NCBI GenBank assembly: GCA_913047375.1
Contig: CAJWTV010000001.1
Span: 1 to 64,000, forward strand
Length of the DNA stretch: 64,000 bases
From: an uncultured Polaribacter sp.
GTDB taxonomy: Bacteria; Bacteroidota; Bacteroidia; Flavobacteriales; Flavobacteriaceae
Reading direction: 5' to 3'
This document shows, piece by piece, positions 40,573 through 51,025 of this stretch; position 1 is the stretch's first letter; each line of letters starts with the position of its first letter. Below the pieces are notes generated by a model that saw nothing but the letters and a program-made list of their open reading frames with translations, ran no database searches and had not been told where the DNA came from. The position numbers and the translations under genes are program-made.

Positions 40573-40980
40573 ATGAATAAAAATTATTCTTTGGATGATT
40601 TGTCATCCATTGCCCAGGAATTAATTACAAAAAATAAAAAAGGAACTCTTCTTTTTAATGGAGATATGGGTGTTGGTAAAACAACACTTATCAAAGAAAT
40701 ATGTTTAGCTCTTGGTGTAAAAGATAATGTCTCCTCTCCAACTTATTCTCTAGTGAACGAATATGTTACTTTAGAAAATGACAAAGTTTTTCATTTTGAT
40801 TTTTATAGATTAACTAAAGAAGAAGAAGCTTTGGATATGGGAATTGAAGATTATTTATACAATAATAATTGGTGTTTAATAGAATGGCCCGAAAATATCC
40901 AAAATTTATTACCTTTAGATGCTGTTCATATTCATTTATCTATTTTAAAAAATGGCGAACGTAATATTCAAATAAAATAA
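40573..40980 (+). CDS. tsaE: tRNA threonylcarbamoyladenosine biosynthesis ATPase TsaE
   Basis: LFNGDMGVGKTTLIKEIC; SSPTYSLVNEY; FDFYRL; LIEWPENI. Confidence 0.95.
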   Translation: MNKNYSLDDLSSIAQELITKNKKGTLLFNGDMGVGKTTLIKEICLALGVKDNVSSPTYSLVNEYVTLENDKVFHFDFYRLTKEEEALDMGIEDYLYNNNWCLIEWPENIQNLLPLDAVHIHLSILKNGERNIQIK

Positions 40981-40985
40981 AACTT

Positions 40986-42182
40986 ATGAGTGCTTTTTCT
41001 CCCTTTAGTAAAGAAGAGTTATTACCACAATCAGAAATGCTTGAAATTAAAAAACAAAAAGGGGATTTATTTATTGGTCTACCAAAAGAAACTTCTCTGG
41101 GTGAAAAACGTGTTTGTTTAACTCCAGATGCGGTAGCTGCATTTACTGCTAATGGTCATAGAATTGTTCTAGAAACTGGCGCAGGAGATGGTGCTAATTA
41201 TACTGATAAAGAATATTCTGATGCAGGTGCAAAAATATCATATAATATTGAAGAAGCATTTAAATGTAATATTATTTTGAAAGTTGCTCCACCTTCAAAA
41301 ACTGAAATCGAATATATAAATCCACAAACAATTTTAATATCTTCACTACAATTAAAAACACAAACAAAAAGTTACTTTGAAAATTTAGCCAAAAAAAGAA
41401 TTACTGCCATTGCATTTGATTATATAAAAGATGATGATGACACTTACCCTTTAGTAAAGTCTTTAAGCGAAATTGCTGGTACAGCGTCTGTGCTAATTGC
41501 AGGAGAGTTAATGAGCGGGGTTAATAAGGGAAATGGATTACTTTTAGGAAATATTGGAGGAGTGCCTCCAACAAGTGTTGTTATTTTAGGTGCTGGAACA
41601 GTCGGTGAGTTTGCTGCTAGAACTGCTATTGGATTAGGAGCTAGAGTTAAAGTTTTTGATAATTCTATCACAAAATTAAGAAAGTTACAACTAAGCTTAA
41701 ACACACCTATATATACATCGACAATACAACCTAAGTCTTTAGCTAAGGCTTTAATGCGATGTGATATAGCTATAGGGGCTATTAGAGGAAAAAATAGATC
41801 ACCAATTATAGCAACTGAATCAATGATAGAGAAAATGAAAGAAGGTGCTATTATTATTGATGTATCTATAGATAGAGGTGGTTGTTTTGAAACATCTATT
41901 TTAACATCTCACAAATCCCCAACATTTATAAAGCATGGAGTTATACATTATTGTGTTCCAAATATCCCAGCAAGGTATTCTAGAACTGCATCAGTGTCAA
42001 TAAGTAATATATTTACTCCATATTTATTAAACATTGCTGAAGAAGGAGGGTTTGAAAATACGGCACGTTTTGACAAAAGTTTACGAAATGGGATGTATTT
42101 TTATCATGGAGTGCTAACAAATAAGTCAGTTAGTGATTGGTTTGACATACCTTTTAGAGATATTAATTTATTAATATTATAA
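40986..42182 (+). CDS. ald: Alanine dehydrogenase
   Basis: GLPKETSLGEKRVCLTPDAV; ILGAGTVGEFAARTAIGLGA. Confidence 0.92.
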   Translation: MSAFSPFSKEELLPQSEMLEIKKQKGDLFIGLPKETSLGEKRVCLTPDAVAAFTANGHRIVLETGAGDGANYTDKEYSDAGAKISYNIEEAFKCNIILKVAPPSKTEIEYINPQTILISSLQLKTQTKSYFENLAKKRITAIAFDYIKDDDDTYPLVKSLSEIAGTASVLIAGELMSGVNKGNGLLLGNIGGVPPTSVVILGAGTVGEFAARTAIGLGARVKVFDNSITKLRKLQLSLNTPIYTSTIQPKSLAKALMRCDIAIGAIRGKNRSPIIATESMIEKMKEGAIIIDVSIDRGGCFETSILTSHKSPTFIKHGVIHYCVPNIPARYSRTASVSISNIFTPYLLNIAEEGGFENTARFDKSLRNGMYFYHGVLTNKSVSDWFDIPFRDINLLIL

Positions 42183-42203
42183 GTTTTTTTATCATTAAAA
42201 AAC

Positions 42204-42211
42204 TAAATTTG
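42204..42211 (+). promoter_or_regulatory. Putative -7 element
   Basis: TAAATTTG 17 bp upstream of the ATG at 42229. Confidence 0.4.
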
Positions 42212-42228
42212 CACTTCAAAAATTTATA

Positions 42229-42597
42229 ATGCTCGTAAAAAGAATTGGAATATATTTAATAGGTTTATCTATCGGATCAGTTGGTGTTTACTTTTTTTGG
42301 CAGAAAAAAAATGCTTCATTCGATTATGGAATGGATGCAAGAACTCTAAAAACTATTCGTATAAGAAAACGTTTATTCTCTAATGATGCAGTGAAATCAA
42401 TGGAACTTTACAAAATAGATACATTAAAAATTTCAAAAATTTTAAAGAAAGCTGATGTTGATTTTGGTAAAGGTAATCCGAGACAAAAGCCTTGCGCAGA
42501 GTATTATATCACTGGTAAAAATGAGTTAAAAAATATAAGTTTACTAGTAAAACGTTGTGATTCTTCTGCTAGTATTGAAAAAATTATTATTAATTAG
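42229..42597 (+). CDS. Conserved small membrane-anchored protein (DUF4258-like)
   Basis: N-terminal TM; VDFGKGNPRQKPCAEYYI. Family from memory. Confidence 0.6.
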   Translation: MLVKRIGIYLIGLSIGSVGVYFFWQKKNASFDYGMDARTLKTIRIRKRLFSNDAVKSMELYKIDTLKISKILKKADVDFGKGNPRQKPCAEYYITGKNELKNISLLVKRCDSSASIEKIIIN

Positions 42598-42611
42598 ACT
42601 AGTAAAAATTA

Positions 42612-43286
42612 TTAATTTTTTAATTTTTGTTGATAATACTCCTCAATTTTAATAACATTTTTAATAGTGCCTTTTATCCAATTGAAATATAAAGTTTTTT
42701 TCTCTACGTTTGATAATTTCCAATTTGAATTTGAGTTTCTCAATTTTGAAGTAATTTTTTGTAAAATAATTGCAGCAGCTACAGAAATATTTAAGCTCTC
42801 AGTAAATCCAACCATTGGTATTTTAAGATATCCATCAGCATTTTGCTTTACATAATCAGAAACTCCCTCAGCTTCAACTCCAAAAACAAAAGCTGATTTC
42901 TTATTAATATCAAAATCCTCTAATAAACAAGAGTTATTGTGTGGAGTTGTAGCAATAATTTGATAACCTTTAGATTTTAAAGATTCTAAACAAGTTTTTG
43001 TATTATCTCCATCAGATTTATATCTATTAATTGATAACCATTTTTGAGAACCTTTTGCAACATGCTTAGAGACTTTCTGATTATATTTATTCTCAATTAC
43101 ATGAATATCTTGAATTCCAAAAATATCACAAGTTCTTACAACTGCACTAGTATTATGAGATTGAAATATATCTTCTAAAACAACTGTAAAATGCCTTGTT
43201 CTATCTTCTAAAACTTTCTTGAATAATGCTTTTCTTTTCTCAGTTAAATAACCTTCAAAATATTGTAATAATTTTTCGTCAACCAT
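42612..43286 (-). CDS. TrmH/SpoU family RNA 2'-O-methyltransferase
   Basis: NTSAVVRTCDIFGIQDIHVIE; FVFGVEAEGVSD; IPMVGFTESLNISVAAAI. Confidence 0.94.
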   Translation of the reverse strand: MVDEKLLQYFEGYLTEKRKALFKKVLEDRTRHFTVVLEDIFQSHNTSAVVRTCDIFGIQDIHVIENKYNQKVSKHVAKGSQKWLSINRYKSDGDNTKTCLESLKSKGYQIIATTPHNNSCLLEDFDINKKSAFVFGVEAEGVSDYVKQNADGYLKIPMVGFTESLNISVAAAIILQKITSKLRNSNSNWKLSNVEKKTLYFNWIKGTIKNVIKIEEYYQQKLKN

Positions 43287-43338
43287 AATAACAAAATTAA
43301 AAATATTATTGGTAGTAATAAAATAACATATTAAATAT

Positions 43339-44652
43339 TTAAATAATAATGACTCTGACTTTTTTCTTTTTTAAACGTAAATTATTTAATTTTTCAACTA
43401 AATCAGTTGCAATAGTAATTGGAACAGCCACAAATGCACAATCTTGCTTTAATTCAATACTCCCTAATTGATCTTTACTAATATTTCCTTTTTTGAAAAA
43501 TAGACCTGCAATATCTCCCTTCGATATTTTATCTTTTCTGCCACCAGAAATGAATAAAGTTTCCCAGTATTGTGGTTTTCGAATTGCTCTTTTGGAGATG
43601 TCTTCTATTTTTGATTTCTTAATAAAATCAGGTAAATTTTCTTTTTCCCATTTTAACACATAAGCTGTTCCTTTGGAATCTACTCTTGCTGTTCTTCCAT
43701 TTCTATGGGTGAAATCTTCCTCTACTTTGGGAAGTTCATAATGAATAATAAATTTTAATTCTGGAATATCAATTCCTCTTGCAGCTAAATCTGTTGCAAT
43801 CAATATTTGACTTGTTCCATTTCTAAATTTAATAAGTGAACGTTCTCTATCTCTTTGCTCCATTCCTCCGGAGAAACAACTATGAGAAATTTTATTTTTA
43901 TCTAAAAACTGACTTACTTTACTAATACTGTCTTTTAAATTACAAAAAATAATACCTGGCTGATTTCCTAAATGTAAAATCAAATCAACTAATGTTTGAG
44001 ATTTATTCTTAGCGGATGCGACAACTGTTTTTACTTCTAATTTAGAAATAACTTTCTTTTTCAAGTAATTAATTATTTTTGGTTGATTTAACCCTACAAA
44101 TTCAGGGATTTCTAAACCTTGTGTAGCCGAGGTTAAAACTCGACTATTCAATGATGATAATTGATTAATAATACCTCTCATTTCATATTCAAAACCAACC
44201 TCTAACGATTTATCGAATTCATCTAATATTAACGTTTTGATATGATTTTTAGAAAATCTCTCATTGGCAAAATGGTCAGAAATTCTTCCTGGTGTTCCTA
44301 TTAAAATTGCTGGCACATGTTTTAATTCTATTTTATCTTTTGACATCGGACGACCACCATAAACTGCGTTTACTTTAAAACCAGAACCCATATTTCGAAC
44401 AACTTGTTCAATTTGAATAGCTAATTCTCGAGAAGGAACTAAAATTAAAACTTGAACATCTTTAGATTCTGGATCTAAAGTTTTAATTATTGGTAATAAA
44501 AAAGCCAAAGTTTTACCAGTTCCAGTAGGAGATAATAGAATTGTATTTCTGTTTGATTCTATTACAGAAATAGCCTCCTCTTGCATCGGATTTAGTTCAC
44601 TAATATTTAATTTTGCTAAAATATCTTGTTGATCTTTGATAATATTTGCCAT
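43339..44652 (-). CDS. DEAD-box RNA helicase with DbpA-like C-terminal RNA-binding domain
   Basis: SPTGTGKTLAFLLP, LDEFDKSLE, SATQ, HRNGRTAR; C-terminal SGGRKDKISKGDIAGLF. Confidence 0.92.
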   Translation of the reverse strand: MANIIKDQQDILAKLNISELNPMQEEAISVIESNRNTILLSPTGTGKTLAFLLPIIKTLDPESKDVQVLILVPSRELAIQIEQVVRNMGSGFKVNAVYGGRPMSKDKIELKHVPAILIGTPGRISDHFANERFSKNHIKTLILDEFDKSLEVGFEYEMRGIINQLSSLNSRVLTSATQGLEIPEFVGLNQPKIINYLKKKVISKLEVKTVVASAKNKSQTLVDLILHLGNQPGIIFCNLKDSISKVSQFLDKNKISHSCFSGGMEQRDRERSLIKFRNGTSQILIATDLAARGIDIPELKFIIHYELPKVEEDFTHRNGRTARVDSKGTAYVLKWEKENLPDFIKKSKIEDISKRAIRKPQYWETLFISGGRKDKISKGDIAGLFFKKGNISKDQLGSIELKQDCAFVAVPITIATDLVEKLNNLRLKKKKVRVIII

Positions 44653-44695
44653 ATATCTATATTTAATAATTATAATTTAATCTCACTATCATTAA

Positions 44696-46231
44696 TTACC
44701 AATCGATTGGGAAATAGTCCTTTAAAAACTTTCCAGACCAATGCTTACCTGAATTGATTCCATCGATTAAGGGGTCCATTACTCTTGCTGCACCGTCAAC
44801 AATATCTAGTGGTGGCTGAAAGTCATGAATTTTAATTTTATTTTTAGACAGTTCATCAGGATCCTCATCTGTAACCCAGCCTGTATCGACAGCATTCATA
44901 TAAATTCCTTGTTTTGCAAATGTTGCTGAAGAGGTATGTGTTAGCATATTTAAAGCTGCTTTCGCCATATTTGTATGTGGGTGTCTATCAACTTTTTTAA
45001 ATCGATGAAATTTTCCCTCCATAGCAGAAACATTAATGATATGCTTTTTCCCAGTGTTCTCTTTCATCATTAGATTTGATAATCTATTACATAATACAAA
45101 AGGTGCTACTGCATTAACTAACTGTACTTCTACCATTTCAGTTGTCTCTATTTCACCTAATTTCAAACGCCAACTATTTGTTTTTCTTAGATCTACTTGT
45201 TGTAAGTCAGCATCTAATTTTCCCTCTGGAAAAACTTCTTTTGCTTGTAAAGAATTATCAAAACTATATGGAATTTGAGATAGTGCTGCTGAGTTAGTTA
45301 AACCAATACCTGGCTCTGAACCATGCCAAGTAACAGGTAATATATTATTTTTATTAGAATTAGATATGTTTTTACTTAAATCTGATAATTCTTTTAAACA
45401 TTCTGAATGATTTTCTAATAATTTTTGTGCAAATTTTGGGAGTTCATTAATAGGTGACTTTTCATTTTCCATTAAATGAAAATAAAAACCTGAAGGTCTT
45501 CTTACTGTTTGCGCTGCATTATTTATTAAAATATCTAATCTGTTGTACTTCTGTTCTATATAATTACAGAAAATTTCAACACTTGGAATGTGTCTTAAAT
45601 CCAATCCATGAATATGTAACCGATCACTCCAATCTTTATAATCTTCTTCTTTTGAAAAACGAATAGCAGAATCTGCAGGAAAACGAGTTGTCGCTACAAC
45701 TGTTGCTCCAGAGCGTAATAACATTAAAGTAATATGATAACCTATCTTAAGTCTGGAACCCGTAATTACTGCTACTTGATCATTTAAATCTGTAGTTTGA
45801 AATCGTTTTGTATAATTTAAGTCACCACATTTAGAACACATTGTATCATAAAAATGATGTAGTTTTGTAAAAAGAGATTTACATACATAACAATTTCTTG
45901 GTGATTCTAATTCTGGGGTATCCTCTTTTATTACATTTGCCGACAGTAATTTTGGAGCGACAAATAATGATGCTTCTCTGGCAGATCGAATACCTGTTGA
46001 TTTTCTTGCATGGGTATCCTTAGCAATCATTTTACGTTTTGTAGCTTTTTTCGCATCCTTCCTTCTACGCTGAAATTCTTCACGATTTGGTCTAGATAAT
46101 TGCCCTGTAACCTTAAATAATGCTATTCTTTGAGCTTCTGGCAACTCAAATAGCTTATTTGTATTGTCGAGTAATAACTGAATTGTTGATATACAAGACT
46201 CTATATCTATTTCATTCTTTTTATCATCCAT
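44696..46231 (-). CDS. SDR-family oxidoreductase with basic N-terminal extension and C-x2-C...C-x2-C motif
   Basis: [28 protein letters not shown] and [12 protein letters not shown] motifs; N-terminal [34 protein letters not shown] then [27 protein letters not shown]. Confidence 0.88.
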   Translation of the reverse strand: MDDKKNEIDIESCISTIQLLLDNTNKLFELPEAQRIALFKVTGQLSRPNREEFQRRRKDAKKATKRKMIAKDTHARKSTGIRSAREASLFVAPKLLSANVIKEDTPELESPRNCYVCKSLFTKLHHFYDTMCSKCGDLNYTKRFQTTDLNDQVAVITGSRLKIGYHITLMLLRSGATVVATTRFPADSAIRFSKEEDYKDWSDRLHIHGLDLRHIPSVEIFCNYIEQKYNRLDILINNAAQTVRRPSGFYFHLMENEKSPINELPKFAQKLLENHSECLKELSDLSKNISNSNKNNILPVTWHGSEPGIGLTNSAALSQIPYSFDNSLQAKEVFPEGKLDADLQQVDLRKTNSWRLKLGEIETTEMVEVQLVNAVAPFVLCNRLSNLMMKENTGKKHIINVSAMEGKFHRFKKVDRHPHTNMAKAALNMLTHTSSATFAKQGIYMNAVDTGWVTDEDPDELSKNKIKIHDFQPPLDIVDGAARVMDPLIDGINSGKHWSGKFLKDYFPIDW

Positions 46232-46245
46232 AAATTATAAAACTA

Positions 46246-47568
46246 TTATTTATTTTTTGATTCTAATAATTTAGAGTCATTTTGAGATAAATAATTTGCT
46301 AATAATTTCTCAATTAATTCTTCTTTTGTCAAATGATGAAAAACTGTTTTGATTTTATTTCTAAACTCTTCTTTAATATTTTTATTTGGTCTTGTTTTAA
46401 ATATTTTCTTCGCCCATAAAAGACCATTATTCTCTTCTATACTGTGTGAGTCTGCTTTTGAAAAAGGTTTAAAAACGATGCCTAATTCTTTTTCAAAATC
46501 TGAAATATCTTTAATTTCTTCTTTTTGAAGTATTGTAAGAGAAAGTCCTTTTGCACCTGCTCTTGCTGAACGTCCACTTCGATGAACATAAGCTTCATAA
46601 GTGTCTGGAAGATGATAGTTGACTACGTATGTTATTTCTTTCACATCTATACCTCTAGCTGCCAAATCTGTAGCTATTAATATATCCAAATAACCTTCTC
46701 TAAATTGTCCCATTATACGGTCACGAATTCCTTGAGTTAGACTACCATGAATTGCACCTGATGAGAATTTATTAATTGCCAAGTTTTTTGCCAATTTATT
46801 AACTGCTGCTTTTGTTTTACAAAAAATAATTCCTCTCTGCCCCTCTTTAGAATTCAAAAAGTGTAATAGAACTTCTAATTTCTCAATCGGATCAACAATT
46901 ACGTATTGATGATCTATTCCCTGATGCCCTAATGTAGACATATCGACTTCGATGTTAATGACATTATTAGACATGTAATTGTTAATCAATTGGTTAATAG
47001 CCCCCGACATTGTTGCTGTAAACAGTAAAGTTCTCCTCTTTTTTGGAATTACTTTAATTATACTATCTAGACCTTCTTTTAATGCACTAACCATCTCATC
47101 GGCTTCATCAAGAATAAAATAAGAGATATTTTTAATATCAACCGCATCGCGTTTTACTAAATCAGTTAAACGGCCAGGTGTAGCTACAATTATATGTGTG
47201 GTGCTTTTTAAGCGATCTATTTGTGGTTTTATAGGAATTCCTCCACAAATAACTGCTATGGAAATTTCAGGGGTATTAGATGCAAATAACATTAGGTTAT
47301 TATAAATTTGTTGGCCAAGTTCTCTTGTGGGGACTAGAACTAAAGCTTGAATAAAGTTCTTTTCTGCATCAATTAATTGTAACAGAGGCAAACCAAAAGC
47401 AATAGTTTTACCTGTTCCTGTTTTTGCTAATGCGACTAAATCTTGTTTATTATTTAAGAAGACTGGAATTACTTTTTTTTGAATATCTGTAGGTTCAGAA
47501 ATTTGTAGATCAGATAAACTTTGTTGAAAGTTTGAATTAATTCCTAAGTCGGAAAAACGATTTGACAT
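46246..47568 (-). CDS. DEAD-box RNA helicase
   Basis: AKTGTGKTIAFGLP, LDEADEM, TATMSG, HRSGRSARAG. Confidence 0.94.
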   Translation of the reverse strand: MSNRFSDLGINSNFQQSLSDLQISEPTDIQKKVIPVFLNNKQDLVALAKTGTGKTIAFGLPLLQLIDAEKNFIQALVLVPTRELGQQIYNNLMLFASNTPEISIAVICGGIPIKPQIDRLKSTTHIIVATPGRLTDLVKRDAVDIKNISYFILDEADEMVSALKEGLDSIIKVIPKKRRTLLFTATMSGAINQLINNYMSNNVINIEVDMSTLGHQGIDHQYVIVDPIEKLEVLLHFLNSKEGQRGIIFCKTKAAVNKLAKNLAINKFSSGAIHGSLTQGIRDRIMGQFREGYLDILIATDLAARGIDVKEITYVVNYHLPDTYEAYVHRSGRSARAGAKGLSLTILQKEEIKDISDFEKELGIVFKPFSKADSHSIEENNGLLWAKKIFKTRPNKNIKEEFRNKIKTVFHHLTKEELIEKLLANYLSQNDSKLLESKNK

Positions 47569-47667
47569 AAAAATTTTTTTAAGCTATTGTAAATATAATT
47601 TTAATCGAAAATATTATTAATTATATATTATTCTGCTTTCTCATAGCAAATATAAAATATAAGCAAT

Positions 47668-47700
47668 AAAAAAGACCCATCAAAATTGATGGGTCTTTTT
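47668..47700. terminator. Bidirectional-type intrinsic terminator
   Basis: AAAAAAGACCCATCAA-a-TTGATGGGTCTTTTT. Confidence 0.85.
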
Positions 47701-47719
47701 AAAAACTTAAAATATATAA

Positions 47720-47911
47720 TTAGATAACTTTTACGTTAACTGCATTTAATCCTTTGTTTCCTTCTTGTAAATCAAATTCAACTTGGTCTCCTTCATTAAT
47801 CTCATCGATTAATCCAGAAATGTGAACGAAATGATCTTTTTCTACTCCTTCTTCAGTTATAAATCCGAATCCTTTAGATTCATTGAAGAACTTTACTGTA
47901 CCTTTATTCAT
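47720..47911 (-). CDS. Cold-shock protein
   Basis: MNKGTVKFFNESKGFGFITEEGVEKDHFVHISG (RNP1/RNP2). Confidence 0.95.
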   Translation of the reverse strand: MNKGTVKFFNESKGFGFITEEGVEKDHFVHISGLIDEINEGDQVEFDLQEGNKGLNAVNVKVI

Positions 47912-48112
47912 AATATTATTATTAGTTATTAATCTACAAAGATGACTCTATAATTCAATATAACAATAAAATTATTGATTTTTTTTTAATTTTTTCTAAA
48001 AATTAAGCTATTTATGTATTAAAGACTGATGTTTCACTGTTCTTTAAGTAAAATATAAACAAAAAAAAACCTACTAAATGTAGATTTTCTTAATACAAAA
48101 ATGTTTTGTAAA

Positions 48113-48565
48113 CTATATTTTAGTAACCTTAACGGCATTCATTCCTCTCATTCCTCTTTCTAATTCGAAAGATACTTTATCATTCTCTATAATAGTATCT
48201 ATTAAACCACTAACGTGAGTAAAATATTTTTCGTTATTCATAGAGTCTATAATAAATCCAAATCCTTTAGATGAATCAAAGAAAGATACTTTACCTTTTC
48301 TTACAGGATCCTCTTGTGGTAAATCTTCTTTTTTAGGAACTGAAACAGCAATATCTTCTAATTCAACTTCTATTTTTAAATCTGGATCTGGAGGCGTATC
48401 AGTTAAATTACCATTATGATCTACATAGGCAAACTGGATTCCTTCTGTACCGTTTTCTTCTCTGTCAGCCTTACGAGCGTCCATTTTCTTTTTCTTGTCT
48501 AGCTTTTTCTTTAAGCGCTTCTTTTCTTTTTCACTCTTACTAAATGTCTGCTGTGATTTTGCCAT
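48113..48565 (-). CDS. Cold-shock-domain protein with Lys-rich N-terminal extension
   Basis: KGKVSFFDSSKGFGFIIDSMNNEKYFTHVSG; N-terminal KSEKEKKRLKKKLDKKKKMDARK. Confidence 0.9.
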   Translation of the reverse strand: MAKSQQTFSKSEKEKKRLKKKLDKKKKMDARKADREENGTEGIQFAYVDHNGNLTDTPPDPDLKIEVELEDIAVSVPKKEDLPQEDPVRKGKVSFFDSSKGFGFIIDSMNNEKYFTHVSGLIDTIIENDKVSFELERGMRGMNAVKVTKI

Positions 48566-48675
48566 TAACTAAATAAATGATTATATGATTATACGTTATG
48601 TTAAGGATAAAATACTTTACTTAAAATTAAAAATCGAATCAAATTTAAAGGTACTATGTATTCTTTCTTACTTTG

Positions 48676-48683
48676 CAAAGATA
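48676..48683 (-). promoter_or_regulatory. Putative -7 element for the extended cold-shock gene
   Basis: TATCTTTG on the minus strand, implying a 5' UTR of about 100 nt. Confidence 0.4.
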
Positions 48684-48803
48684 ATATTTTTAACTGATTT
48701 ATAGAATAATATGATGAAATTTAGTCAAATTTTTAGTAAAACTATTAATACTAATACTTTGATTATTCAGTAAATTTAATAAATTTACGTGTTTATTTAA
48801 GTA

Positions 48804-50999
48804 ATGATCAAAAAACATATTTTTCTATTTTTAATATTTTCAACAACTTTATTTTCAAGCTCTCTTGTTGGTCAAAATTCTATTGCAAGACAATGGAATG
48901 AGGAACTTTTAAGTGCTATTAGAAATGATTTTGCAAGACCAACTGTTCATGCAAGGAATTTGTTTCATTCTTCTGTAATTATGTATGATGCTTGGGCGAT
49001 ATTCCATAATAATGCTCAAACTATTTTTTTAGGTAATACTTTTGGAGGATATTATACTGAATATAACCCCATAACAATTCCAATAAATAAAGATGAAGCT
49101 AGTAAAGAAATAATAAGCTATGCTATTTTTAGATTATTAGCTCATAGGTTTAGTTATTCACCAAATGCTTCACAAACATTCACCTCATTAGAAAATTTTT
49201 TCACATCTCTTGGATATGATAAAAATATAACAACTGTAGATTATAGTTCAGGCTCTTATGCAGCACTTGGCAATTATTTAGCCGCAAAAATGATAGATTT
49301 TGGATTACAAGATGGATCCAATGAAATAAACCTCTATGATAATAGATATTATCAGGCTGAAAATGATCCACTCGTTTTAATGTTTTATGAAGATAATATA
49401 GAAATTAATCCAAATAGATGGCAACCTTTAGCTTTTGATGTTTTTGTTGATCAAGCTGGAAATCCATTTGCTCTTAATACTCCCGATTTTTTAAGTCCAG
49501 AATGGGGGGAAGTCATTCCATTTGCTTTAAAAGAAAATAATTTAGAAATTTTAAATAATAATTTTGATTCATATGTTTATCATAACCCAGGACCTCCAGA
49601 TTATATTCAAGAATCAAACGGCAACGGAATCAGTGATCCTTACAAGTGGAATTTTTCATTAGTAATTTCTTGGTCAGCACAATTAGATCCTAATGACGAA
49701 GTTTTTATAAATATTTCTCCGAACTCCATCGGAAATATTGACATCAATGATTTTCCTACGACCTTTAATGAATATAAAAACTTTTATAATTTTGACACTG
49801 GCGGTGATGTTGGACAAGGGCATCAATTAAATCCGGTTACTGGCGAAGTCTATGAGGATAATTTTGTTAAAAGAGCAGATTATTCAAGAGTACTAGCAGA
49901 ATTCTGGGCAGATGGTCCAGATTCTGAGACACCTCCAGGACACTGGTTTACAATTTTAAACTATGTTAGTGATCACCCATTATCTAAAAAAACCTTTGGA
50001 AATTCATCTAGAGAACTTGAAGCATTAGAATGGGATGTGAAAAGTTATTTAGCATTAGGTGGTGCCATGCATGACACTGCAATTAGCATTTGGGGTATTA
50101 AAGGATATTATGATTTCACAAGGCCAATTTCTGCTATTAGATATATGGCATCTAAAGGACAAAGTTCTGATATGAATCTTCCTAGTTATGATCCACATGG
50201 CTTACCATTAATAGAAAATTTAATTGAACTTATTAATGATGATGACGATTTGGTCGGAAATCTTAATCAAAATCTTGGTAAGATAAAAATAAAATCTTGG
50301 AGAGGACCAGACTTTATAATCAATCCAAATACAGATTTTGCAGGTGTTGATTGGATTTTAGGTTCGCATTGGTGGCCATATCAACGACCTACATTTGTTA
50401 GCCCACCTTTTGCTGGATATCTTTCTGGACATTCTGCTTTTTCGAGAGCAGCTTCAGAAGTATTGACACTAATTACCAATGATTCTTTTTTCCCAGGTGG
50501 AATAGGTAATTTCAATGTTACAAAAAATGATTTTTTAGTTTTTGAAGAAGGGCCAACAGAAGATTTTACCTTGCAATGGGCGACATATAGGGATGCATCT
50601 GATCAAACTAGCCTATCAAGAATATGGGGTGGAATTCATCCGCCAATGGATGATATTCGTGGGCGAATCATTGGTGAAAAAATTGGTAAAGAAGCATTTG
50701 AATTGTCAAGTTCTTTTTTTACTACCATTTTAAATGACTCTAATCAGACTAACCTTATTAATGATGTTAATATTTTTCCTAATCCTGTTGAAAAAAATAT
50801 TTTTATTAACTTGAATACTGAAGGATTATATTATGTAGATATTTTTAATATACTCGGAATTAAGATTCACTCTGAGCAAATAGGTAAGATGGAGAATATA
50901 GTAAATCTTTCAAAATTAACCCCGGGTGTTTATTTTATAAAAATAAATTCATTAGAGAATAATATATATTTTATAAAAAAAATAATAAAAGTAGATTAG
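48804..50999 (+). CDS. Vanadium-dependent haloperoxidase/PAP2-superfamily protein with T9SS C-terminal sorting domain
   Basis: K-GYYDFT-RP, LSGHSAF, SRIWGGIHPPMD (SRx5Hx3D) motifs; IFPNPVEKNIFINL...LTPGVYFIKI tail; signal peptide. Confidence 0.87.
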   Translation: MIKKHIFLFLIFSTTLFSSSLVGQNSIARQWNEELLSAIRNDFARPTVHARNLFHSSVIMYDAWAIFHNNAQTIFLGNTFGGYYTEYNPITIPINKDEASKEIISYAIFRLLAHRFSYSPNASQTFTSLENFFTSLGYDKNITTVDYSSGSYAALGNYLAAKMIDFGLQDGSNEINLYDNRYYQAENDPLVLMFYEDNIEINPNRWQPLAFDVFVDQAGNPFALNTPDFLSPEWGEVIPFALKENNLEILNNNFDSYVYHNPGPPDYIQESNGNGISDPYKWNFSLVISWSAQLDPNDEVFINISPNSIGNIDINDFPTTFNEYKNFYNFDTGGDVGQGHQLNPVTGEVYEDNFVKRADYSRVLAEFWADGPDSETPPGHWFTILNYVSDHPLSKKTFGNSSRELEALEWDVKSYLALGGAMHDTAISIWGIKGYYDFTRPISAIRYMASKGQSSDMNLPSYDPHGLPLIENLIELINDDDDLVGNLNQNLGKIKIKSWRGPDFIINPNTDFAGVDWILGSHWWPYQRPTFVSPPFAGYLSGHSAFSRAASEVLTLITNDSFFPGGIGNFNVTKNDFLVFEEGPTEDFTLQWATYRDASDQTSLSRIWGGIHPPMDDIRGRIIGEKIGKEAFELSSSFFTTILNDSNQTNLINDVNIFPNPVEKNIFINLNTEGLYYVDIFNILGIKIHSEQIGKMENIVNLSKLTPGVYFIKINSLENNIYFIKKIIKVD

Positions 51000-51025
51000 C
51001 TATAATAGATTGTTAATGGTCGAAT

